Source: JAJTFW01 sp046160245 (GTDB taxonomy: Bacteria > Bacteroidota > Bacteroidia > AKYH767-A > OLB10). From it: a DNA stretch of 10,384 nt. Shown here piece by piece: positions 1-5,567 of the stretch (within the stretch, counting starts at the first letter, position 1; the number at the start of each line of letters is the position of its first letter). The stretch covers positions 1 to 10,384 of the forward strand of contig JBJXGU010000340.1 in NCBI GenBank assembly GCA_046160245.1, in the 5' to 3' direction. The position numbers were made by a program, and so were the translations under genes. The notes under the pieces are model-generated. The model was not told the DNA's origin, made no database searches, and was given only the letters and a program-made list of their open reading frames with translations.

Positions 1-676
1 CACCAGGAATGGATCCATCAGATCCACCTCCATTCGATCCGGATCTTCCGTTTCCTCCATTTCCACCACCTGCTGGTGCTGTTGCGCCATTTTGGTTGGT
101 AGCATTATTTCCAGTGGCCGCTGTTCCTGCAGATGATCCGCCACCGCCACCATTATTACCACTACTTCCTCCGGCTCCATTCCCTCCAGCAAATTTGACA
201 TCGCCAATGGAAGATCCTAAAGATCCACCGTTTGCTCCTGAAGCAATATTATTTGCAACTGTACTACCTCCTTTTGCTAAAACGGTTGTATTAGAGCTAA
301 ACCAAGAGTCACCCCCAGGATTGGAATTCGAAGTACTTCCTGTACCCACCGTTACAGTGTAAGTAGTACCTGCGACTACGGCAAAAGAATTTTTCTTTGC
401 GTAAGCGCCTCCGCCTCCGGCTCCGGTTTCAGTGCCGTTAATAAAAGTTGAACCACCTCGGCCACCGCCTCCCCAACATTCAATCGTGACTGAAGTTACT
501 CCAGCTGGAGCAGTCCACGTCGAAGTGCTCGAAAACGATTGCGTCGTTTGAGCATAAATGGTTGTTTGTTGAAATAGAAGTGCAAGTATTATTAAGAAAT
601 ACTTGATTGAAAATCCGAAAGGTAGCTTGCTAGCCTTTTGATTTCTCATTAGTCTTTGAATAAAATTAGATTTCAT
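1..676 (-). CDS. Secreted glycine-rich domain protein, N-terminal part (runs off the left edge)
   Basis: The reading frame is open from an ATG at 676-674 to the window edge (225 codons), so the C-terminus is missing. Residues 1-42 look like a long signal peptide: a basic n-region of about 25 residues, a hydrophobic stretch (YFLIILALLF, 26-35), and probable cleavage after IYA at 42. An ATG at 649-647 (Met10) would give a more usual signal length and is a possible alternative start. The mature part begins with a Trp-Thr-Ala-Pro-Ala-Gly-Val-Thr-Ser-Val segment (54-63) followed by CWGGGGRGG (67-75), the pattern of the glycine-rich domain common in Bacteroidota surface and adhesin-like proteins. 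After that it is low-complexity Gly/Ser/Asn/Ala sequence. The full protein is probably large, perhaps with sorting or PKD-like domains outside the window; that is inference. No Shine-Dalgarno is visible. The proline-rich opposite strand is only its mirror. Function unknown; an extracellular or cell-surface structural role is likely. Confidence 0.82.
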   Translation of the reverse strand, partial: MKSNFIQRLMRNQKASKLPFGFSIKYFLIILALLFQQTTIYAQTTQSFSSTSTWTAPAGVTSVTIECWGGGGRGGSTFINGTETGAGGGGAYAKKNSFAVVAGTTYTVTVGTGSTSNSNPGGDSWFSSNTTVLAKGGSTVANNIASGANGGSLGSSIGDVKFAGGNGAGGSSGNNGGGGGSSAGTAATGNNATNQNGATAPAGGGNGGNGRSGSNGGGSDGSIPG

Positions 677-779
677 GGGAATTATATTTAACTCGCAATT
701 ACCAAATTAATTTTTCGAGTAGTTGAAAAATTGTTGTGAATTGTTAATAATTATTGGCGAAAGGCAAAATTCTTTTGGC

Positions 780-805
780 AAAAAAAAATCCCTAAATTTA
801 GGGAT
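780..805 (-). terminator. Intrinsic terminator downstream of nth
   Basis: A perfect 18-bp palindrome, ATCCCTAAATTTAGGGAT (788-805), folds on the minus strand and is followed directly by a run of at least eight T (787-780). It lies about 46 nt after the nth stop codon and before the start of the glycine-rich gene, so it should end the sigma-factor/nth transcript. The plus-strand side lacks a T-run, so it is directional. Confidence 0.85.
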
Positions 806-851
806 AAAATTAGGAGTGATTAAGATTGAAAAAGTAGAAATTATTATTTAA

Positions 852-1496
852 TTATTTAAATTTCAATCTATTATAAAATTTACATATAATTGAAAGTCCA
901 CACTCATTACATTTTGGCTTGATGGCGACGCAAACATACCTACCATGTAAAATAAGCCAGTGGTGGGCGAGTGGAATTACTTCTTCCGGTAGATTTTTGA
1001 CTAATTGCTTTTCGGAAGCTAAAGGTGTCTTTGCATTTGTCGTAAGACCAATTCGAGCGGAAACTCTAAAAACATGTGTATCTACAGCCATTGTTGGTTG
1101 ATTATAAACAACGGATGCAATAACATTTGCAGTCTTCCTTCCAACTCCTGGCAATTGAGTTAATTCTTCGAGAGTGGATGGTACTTCACTATTGAATTTG
1201 CTGACCAGCATTTTTGCCATTCCAGCAAGATGTTTTGCTTTGTTGTTCGGGTAACTAATGCTTTTAATAAATGGAAAAATTTCATCGCTGTTCGCACTGG
1301 CTAAATGTTCAACGGTTGGAAATTCTTTAAATAAAGTAGGGGTAACTAAATTGACTCGTTTGTCGGTGCATTGAGCAGATAAAATTACAGCAACTAAAAG
1401 TTCATAAGGACTGTTGTACGTTAATTCCGTTTCTGCATCCGGACGATGTTTTAGAAAATAGTCGATGAAATATTGATATCGTTCCTGTTTAGTCAT
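852..1496 (-). CDS. nth: Endonuclease III (DNA glycosylase/AP lyase)
   Basis: Base-excision repair enzyme that removes oxidised pyrimidines from DNA and nicks the backbone at the resulting abasic site. At 214 residues it matches the family length (about 210). The helix-hairpin-helix and active site are intact: LPGVGRKTA (115-123) carries the catalytic lysine Lys121, and AVDTHV (137-142) carries the catalytic Asp139, equivalent to K120 and D138 of the E. coli enzyme. The C-terminal 4Fe-4S loop has the full C-x6-C-x2-C-x5-C spacing (Cys189, 196, 199, 205). The start ATG at 1496 gives the normal N-terminus; no Shine-Dalgarno precedes it. It is the last gene of a minus-strand run behind the sigma factor and its small partner. 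A stable hairpin ends 6 nt before its start codon, and an intrinsic terminator follows it. No promoter of its own was recognised, so it may depend on read-through or on a promoter inside the preceding gene. Confidence 0.97.
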   Translation of the reverse strand: MTKQERYQYFIDYFLKHRPDAETELTYNSPYELLVAVILSAQCTDKRVNLVTPTLFKEFPTVEHLASANSDEIFPFIKSISYPNNKAKHLAGMAKMLVSKFNSEVPSTLEELTQLPGVGRKTANVIASVVYNQPTMAVDTHVFRVSARIGLTTNAKTPLASEKQLVKNLPEEVIPLAHHWLILHGRYVCVAIKPKCNECGLSIICKFYNRLKFK

Positions 1497-1502
1497 AATA
1501 GA

Positions 1503-1537
1503 TAAAGCCGCCTGTAAATATATTACAAGCGGCTTTA
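1503..1537 (-). terminator. Strong hairpin between the small protein gene and nth (terminator or attenuator)
   Basis: Two 15-nt arms (1503-1517 and 1523-1537) pair around a 5-nt loop with a core of AAAGCCGC and GCGGCTTT. On the minus-strand RNA the single mismatch becomes a G-U pair, so the stem is unbroken, whereas on the plus strand it is a C-A mismatch; this favours minus-strand function. Only a weak U-rich tail follows (CTTTATCTATT), running straight into the nth ATG at 1496. It could be the terminator of the sigma/small-protein transcript, a partial attenuator, or a structure that limits nth translation. Confidence 0.55.
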
Positions 1538-1552
1538 ATTTGTCTTTACTTC

Positions 1553-1798
1553 TTAGGCGGTTGCCTTTTTGTGAAGTGTTGCCGTCAGCATAGCATAACT
1601 GAGAATAGAATTAATACTAGATTTGGAGGCATGCATTAAACTGTGATCGATCAGATCCCTAGCTGCTGCCATCGAGTAAAATTCTTCGGCAATTTCTTCA
1701 TCATGATCAATGGCCTTTTGAACCATTACTGATTCGGTTAATTCGGTTTCATTGTACAAGTAAAGAACTAAATGATTTAGAGTAATAGTTTCGTTCAT
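1553..1798 (-). CDS. Small conserved-type protein next to an ECF sigma factor; possible zinc-less anti-sigma factor
   Basis: An 81-residue, acidic, predicted all-helical soluble protein with no signal peptide, no membrane segment and no cysteine. Residues 7-52 (LNHLVLYLYNETEL, then a run of Glu/Ala-rich helix) resemble in pattern the N-terminal helices of cytoplasmic anti-sigma domains, where a short helix and an E-L turn precede the helix carrying the HxxxCxxC zinc site. Here the zinc ligands are absent: the matching stretch reads AIDHDEEIAEEF (29-40). It starts 53 nt after the stop of the ECF sigma gene on the same strand, the usual place for a sigma partner. The pairing and the helical pattern are what can be seen; the anti-sigma role is inference. 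A hairpin ends 1 nt before the ATG and another follows the gene, so its expression may be set separately from its neighbours. No Shine-Dalgarno is visible. Confidence 0.75.
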   Translation of the reverse strand: MNETITLNHLVLYLYNETELTESVMVQKAIDHDEEIAEEFYSMAAARDLIDHSLMHASKSSINSILSYAMLTATLHKKATA

Positions 1799-1799
1799 A

Positions 1800-1823
1800 G
1801 GCTCTGTTAAGATTTAACAAGCC
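1800..1823 (-). promoter_or_regulatory. Hairpin abutting the start codon of the small anti-sigma-like gene
   Basis: The arms GGCT+TGTTAA and TTAACA+AGCC pair over 10 bp around a 3-nt loop, with one bulged base. On the minus strand the structure ends 1 nt before the ATG at 1798, inside the 53-nt gap after the sigma gene. There is no T-run, so it is unlikely to be a terminator. It would occlude ribosome access unless opened, for instance by ribosomes finishing the sigma gene. The structure is visible in the sequence; its function is inferred. Confidence 0.45.
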
Positions 1824-1851
1824 TTTAACGTAAATTTATTCTCGGTATTGT

Positions 1852-2436
1852 TTACATACTTAATACAAGTTGCTTTTCTTGTATTAATTTTCGAAGATTG
1901 ATGAGGGCATATCGCATTCGGCCAAGTGAAGTGTTGATACTCACGCCAGTAGCATCTGCTATCTCTTTAAAACTCATGTTAGCAAAATGACGCATAATGA
2001 CAACCTCTCTTTGATCATACGGTAGCTGTTCGATCAAAGCGCGCACTGTTGTTTGAATTTGATCGGCAATCATTTTGTCCTCTATGTTCGTGTCTTCCAA
2101 TGGAAGAGTATCAAAAACAGAATATTCATCCGTATCATATACCATAGGCATCCGCTTCAAACTTCTGAAGTGATCAATCACTAAATTGTGACTGATGCGA
2201 AGTACCCAAGAAAGAAATTTCCCTTCTTCGTTATAATTTCCAGATCGGAGGGTTTTAATGACCTTTATAAAGGTTTCTTGAAAAATGTCATTCGCTAAAT
2301 CACGGTCTTTTACCAATAAATAGATACTGGTGAAGATCTTACGTTCGTGTCTGACAATTAGTTCTTGCAATGTATCTTCATTTCCTCTAAGAAATTCTGA
2401 TACGAGTTCTTGGTCGTTTCTTGGGTCTTTACACAT
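1852..2436 (-). CDS. ECF-type RNA polymerase sigma factor (sigma-70 family)
   Basis: A 194-residue sigma factor with only regions 2 and 4, as in the extracytoplasmic-function class. Region 2 spans about 25-92, including DLANDIFQETFIKVIK (46-61) for core and -10 recognition and FLSWVLRISHNLVIDHFR (74-91). An acidic linker of about 35 residues follows. Region 4 spans about 127-183, with LPYDQREVVIMRHF (138-151) and a helix-turn-helix FKEIADATGVSINTSLGRMRYA (about 156-177) for -35 contact. It should direct polymerase to a small regulon; which one cannot be told from here. The ATG at 2436 is preceded at 4 nt by GGGGAGG, the only strong Shine-Dalgarno in the window. A promoter matching the housekeeping consensus lies about 150 nt upstream. 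The next gene on the same strand is a small helical protein that could be its anti-sigma factor. No membrane anti-sigma or TonB-receptor gene is adjacent. Confidence 0.95.
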   Translation of the reverse strand: MCKDPRNDQELVSEFLRGNEDTLQELIVRHERKIFTSIYLLVKDRDLANDIFQETFIKVIKTLRSGNYNEEGKFLSWVLRISHNLVIDHFRSLKRMPMVYDTDEYSVFDTLPLEDTNIEDKMIADQIQTTVRALIEQLPYDQREVVIMRHFANMSFKEIADATGVSINTSLGRMRYALINLRKLIQEKQLVLSM

Positions 2437-2440
2437 AGTT

Positions 2441-2447
2441 CCTCCCC
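2441..2447 (-). promoter_or_regulatory. Strong Shine-Dalgarno for the sigma factor
   Basis: On the minus strand AAAGGGGAGGAACT precedes the ATG at 2436, with the GGAGG core 4 nt before it. None of the other complete genes here shows a comparable site, as is normal for Bacteroidota, so this one stands out and supports the chosen start. Confidence 0.7.
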
Positions 2448-2595
2448 TTTTTCAAGGTGATTAAATTGTTAGAATTACAATTGATTAAGTGTAAAGATTT
2501 CGACCTATAGGCTAATTGTTTTTTTTAAGTGGATGAAGGGCTATCGATATAAACGAAAATTTATTTTAAATATTGTGCTGATCTTTATTATTATT

Positions 2596-2626
2596 CAAAT
2601 ATAGGGATGTTTGCCGCAATTTGCAA
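2596..2626 (-). promoter_or_regulatory. Bacteroidota-type promoter driving the sigma factor
   Basis: On the minus strand a TTG (2626-2624) is followed after 20 nt by TATATTTG (2603-2596), a perfect match to the -33 TTG / -7 TAnnTTTG consensus with preferred spacing. Transcription would start near 2588-2592, leaving a leader of about 150 nt before the sigma start at 2436. The 276-nt gap between the divergent genes (2437-2712) holds nothing else that I recognise; for the plus-strand gene only an imperfect TATTTTCG (2699-2706) lies 6 nt before its ATG. Confidence 0.65.
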
Positions 2627-2712
2627 CAATCATGCCTGAGAATAGTCAATTTTCGAGTATTTTACACGGTTCTGACGAAATGGCGTTCTCGTAATCTTTA
2701 TTTTCGCAACTG

Positions 2713-3819
2713 ATGAATAAAATTAAAAATATCCTCGTAATAGCAGCTAACATTTTGTTTTTCAGTTTGTCTGCATATTCTCAAGTGCCGTCAGCCGGTC
2801 CTGAATTTAATAAAAGCACACATTTATATAAAGGAGAAGAAAAGCATCTTTCCAATGTTCGACAATTAACCTTTGGTGGTGATAATGCCGAAGCATACTT
2901 TAGTTTTGATAGTAAAGCCATCACGTTTCAAGTTAATAATAGTGCATGGGGTACCAAATGTGATCAAATTTATTATTTCAATTTGGATGCAGGTGATATG
3001 AAGCCCGGTGCTCCTCAGTTGATTTCAACAGGCCGCGGTCGTACTACATGCTCTTATTTTATGCCCGGCAATAAGCAAATCCTTTATGCTTCTACGCATG
3101 AAGGGGATGATGATTGTCCGCCAGCGCCTGCAAAAAGGGAAGATGGAAAGTATGTATGGGCAATTTATCCGGACTTTGATATTTATGTGAGTGATCTTGA
3201 AGGAAAGATCATTAAGAAGCTTGTAGAAGGTCCAGGGTACGATGCAGAAGCTACTGTTTCTCCAGATGGAAAATCAATTGTTTTTACAAGTATACGTAGT
3301 GGAGATTTGGAATTATATACCATGAATATTGATGGTAGTAATGTTAAACAAATTACAAGTGAACTTGGATATGACGGAGGAGCTTTCTTTTCTCCTGATA
3401 GTAAAAAATTAATTTTCCGCTCGTCACGTCCAAAAACAGAAGAGGAGATAGCGAATTATAAAAGTCTACTCGCTGAGAATTTGGTTCAGCCAACACATAT
3501 GGAATTGTATGTTTGTAATGTAGATGGATCTGAACTTAGAAAAATTACAGATCTCCCGAATGCAAGCTGGGCTCCATTCTTTCATCCCTCTGGTGAAAAA
3601 ATTATATTCTCCTCTAATCATCCCGCTAAAAGAGGATTGCCATTTAATTTGTGGATGGTTGATATCGATGGAAAGAATCTTCAACAAATAACTTTTGATT
3701 CAATGTTCGATGCGTTTCCAATGTTTTCTCCGGATGGAAAGCAACTTATTTTTTCTTCAAACAGAAATAATAACGGAACGCGTGATACAAATCTGTTTAT
3801 TGCAGATTGGAAAGATTAG
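2713..3819 (+). CDS. Secreted TolB-like (PD40/WD40-like) beta-propeller protein
   Basis: A 368-residue exported protein. Residues 1-23 form a signal peptide (basic MNKIK, hydrophobic ILVIAANILFFSLS, cleavage after AYS) with no lipobox cysteine, so it is periplasmic or secreted. The mature part has repeated PD40 blades of the form FSPDGKxIxFxS: VSPDGKSIVFTS (182-193), FSPDSKKLIFRS (226-237), FHPSGEKIIFSS (290-301) and FSPDGKQLIFSS (338-349), with weaker copies near 63-73 and 115-126. Each is followed by a strand such as LYTMNIDGSN. This is the fold of TolB C-terminal domains. It is not TolB itself: the N-terminal TolB domain is missing and no tol/pal genes are nearby. The mature part has four cysteines (83, 113, 135, 268) that could form disulfides, and a conserved-looking acidic DDDCPPAP insert (132-139). 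Its partner and role are unknown. It is divergent from the sigma gene and overlaps the stop codon of the convergent lipoprotein gene. Confidence 0.9.
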   Translation: MNKIKNILVIAANILFFSLSAYSQVPSAGPEFNKSTHLYKGEEKHLSNVRQLTFGGDNAEAYFSFDSKAITFQVNNSAWGTKCDQIYYFNLDAGDMKPGAPQLISTGRGRTTCSYFMPGNKQILYASTHEGDDDCPPAPAKREDGKYVWAIYPDFDIYVSDLEGKIIKKLVEGPGYDAEATVSPDGKSIVFTSIRSGDLELYTMNIDGSNVKQITSELGYDGGAFFSPDSKKLIFRSSRPKTEEEIANYKSLLAENLVQPTHMELYVCNVDGSELRKITDLPNASWAPFFHPSGEKIIFSSNHPAKRGLPFNLWMVDIDGKNLQQITFDSMFDAFPMFSPDGKQLIFSSNRNNNGTRDTNLFIADWKD

Positions 3820-5456
3820 TTTTGTTTTTTTACCGATTTAAGCTGCAATAGATTCATCGGATTAATTCCTAATCCATGAATATTGTTTCCGGATAATCGA
3901 ATTACTTTATCGTAGTAAAGAATAATGACGGGCGATTGTTGCATCATCTCAGCATCCATCTTTTTGAAAAGATCAAAACGAATGGAGTCGTTGGTGGTCT
4001 GCATCGATTCATTATAAAACGCATCAAATGTTTTAGAAACATAATGCGTATAGTTAGGACCTAAAGGCGCTTTGTTGGTGGAGCGAAACAACGACAAATA
4101 ATTTTCTGCATCTGCATAGTCCGCAATCCATGATCCTCTGAAAAAAGCGAGTTGCTGCTTAGCTACCATTTGTCGATGCTGAGCGGCTTGATTGATGTCT
4201 AATTTTATTTTGATACCAATATCGGCCAATTGACCTTGCATGTATTCACAAAGGTCTTGGTAAGCGTGCGTAGTACTCATCGCAATCTCTGGTAATCCTT
4301 TTCCTCCAGGAAATCCTGCCTCAGCTAATAGCTTCGCTGATAAATTAGGTTGATAATTATACCCATCAACACATATACTATCAAAACCCGGAACACCGAT
4401 GGGAACAATTCCTCCGGTACCGGGAGTTGCCATACCATTTCTCAAGTACTTAATCATTTTAGCCCGGTCGAATCCATAATTGATCGCTTTTCTAATTCTA
4501 AGATCATTGAGTGGATTGGATTTCATCAAGGGTTGCTGATCATCCATTAAAATGCCCAAGTATTCCGTATTTAAGTAGGGCGAAGTTTCTATTTTGAATT
4601 TTCCCTTGTATTTGGGTCGAAGTTCGCCATGGTTCGTTAATAAATCGTCTTTGTAACTTGCATCAAGTCCGGATATGAAATCTAGTTTTCCTTTTACGAA
4701 TTCTAAAAAAGCAGTTTGTTTATCACTAATAAAACTAACTACAATGGCATCTAGAAAAGGTAATGATTTTCCATCTATACTTTTTTCGAAGTAGTTAGGG
4801 TTTTTATGAAGAATTAAAGCAGTTCGATCAATCCATTCATGAAAAATAAAAGGTCCTGTGCCCACAGGATGTTTGCGAAAATCTTTTCCGTAATATTCTA
4901 CCGATTCTTTAGGAACTACGGCACAGTAAGAAGAAGCCAGTAAGCCCAATAGTGGAGGAAAAGTTTGATGTAATTGAATGGTAAAAACAGAATCGTTTTC
5001 AGCATTGAATCCGATGGTTCGTCCGTTATCATCTCTAAGCACCGACTGAAAAACCCAACTTCCTGGAGAAGCTAATTTTTCAGAACAAATACGATTGAAG
5101 CTATACACAAAGTCATGAGCAGTAACCATTCTGCTTTTAGGTAGGGATGCATCTTTGTGAAAAAGAACATCTTTTCTTAAATAAAAAGTATACCGCTTAC
5201 CCTCATCACTAATTACCCAATGTGTAGCAATGCAAGGCTGAGGAATGAGTTTGTCATTTAACTGAAGCAATCCATTGAAAAGATGGTTGCACGCCCAAAT
5301 ATTTGCTTGGTTACTGGTATAAGCCGGATCAAGTGAAGTGATTCCAGAAGATTCATTGTATCTGAATACTTGAAGGTTAGACTCCTGCTTCTTCTTTTTA
5401 CCGCAAGCAGTTAAGAGAAAAATAAAACATAATACAATGTGGAGCCGCTGGATCAT
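3816..5456 (-). CDS. Peptide/nickel-type ABC transporter solute-binding lipoprotein (SBP family 5, OppA/DppA-like)
   Basis: A 546-residue extracytoplasmic binding protein, about the normal family length. The start at 5456 is chosen over an upstream in-frame ATG at 5588 because it gives a compact lipoprotein signal (MIQRLHIVLCFIFLL then T-A-C, lipobox Cys18). It also leaves the divergent mtaB start free and places a TATTTTTG promoter 7 nt upstream. After the lipidated cysteine comes a basic GKKKK stretch. The body has family-5 features: LDPAYTSNQANIWACNHLFN near the mature N-terminus, then IATHWVISDEGKRYTFYLRKDVLFH, and AHDFVYSFNRI, which is the binding-domain signature region. The HPVGTGPFIF and IRKAINYGFDRAKMI motifs follow further on. 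It likely binds oligopeptides or a similar ligand in the periplasm. No permease or ATPase gene is next to it, so it is either an orphan partner of a distant transporter or has another role. Its last codons overlap the tail of the convergent propeller gene. Confidence 0.92.
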   Translation of the reverse strand: MIQRLHIVLCFIFLLTACGKKKKQESNLQVFRYNESSGITSLDPAYTSNQANIWACNHLFNGLLQLNDKLIPQPCIATHWVISDEGKRYTFYLRKDVLFHKDASLPKSRMVTAHDFVYSFNRICSEKLASPGSWVFQSVLRDDNGRTIGFNAENDSVFTIQLHQTFPPLLGLLASSYCAVVPKESVEYYGKDFRKHPVGTGPFIFHEWIDRTALILHKNPNYFEKSIDGKSLPFLDAIVVSFISDKQTAFLEFVKGKLDFISGLDASYKDDLLTNHGELRPKYKGKFKIETSPYLNTEYLGILMDDQQPLMKSNPLNDLRIRKAINYGFDRAKMIKYLRNGMATPGTGGIVPIGVPGFDSICVDGYNYQPNLSAKLLAEAGFPGGKGLPEIAMSTTHAYQDLCEYMQGQLADIGIKIKLDINQAAQHRQMVAKQQLAFFRGSWIADYADAENYLSLFRSTNKAPLGPNYTHYVSKTFDAFYNESMQTTNDSIRFDLFKKMDAEMMQQSPVIILYYDKVIRLSGNNIHGLGINPMNLLQLKSVKKQN

Positions 5457-5463
5457 AATAGGG

Positions 5464-5471
5464 CAAAAATA
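5464..5471 (-). promoter_or_regulatory. -7 promoter element of the solute-binding lipoprotein gene
   Basis: The minus strand reads TATTTTTG, a perfect TAnnTTTG, exactly 7 nt before the ATG at 5456. A TTG at the -33 position is not seen. Transcription would begin at or within a few bases of the start codon, giving a leaderless or nearly leaderless message. Confidence 0.6.
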
Positions 5472-5552
5472 ATAGGATTGAGCATTTAAAGTGGAGAATG
5501 GAGAGAGTCTTATTGATTTTATATCATAGAAGCACATAAATGCCTTATTCAT

Positions 5553-5560
5553 TATCTTTG
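5553..5560 (+). promoter_or_regulatory. -7 promoter element of the mtaB operon
   Basis: TATCTTTG is a perfect match to TAnnTTTG and lies exactly 7 nt before the mtaB ATG at 5568 (spacer CACCCGA). No TTG is seen at -33. It mirrors the arrangement on the opposite strand and predicts a leaderless or nearly leaderless mRNA. Confidence 0.65.
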
Positions 5561-5567
5561 CACCCGA

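Noticed and set aside
9..362. A plus-strand proline-rich open frame (117 codons).
   Set aside because: It is the exact antisense of the glycine-rich gene; Gly/Ser codons read backwards give Pro-rich sequence. The minus-strand frame has a signal peptide and a recognisable domain.
677..779. A promoter for the glycine-rich gene, based on TTAATTTG about 30 nt before its ATG.
   Set aside because: It has a mismatch at the second base of TAnnTTTG and no TTG at the right distance, so it is too weak to list.
3790..3808. A small inverted repeat AATCTG/CAGATT near the end of the propeller gene, followed by a T-rich stretch from 3820.
   Set aside because: The stem is only 6 bp, AT-rich, inside coding sequence and 11 nt from the T-run, so it is not a convincing terminator.
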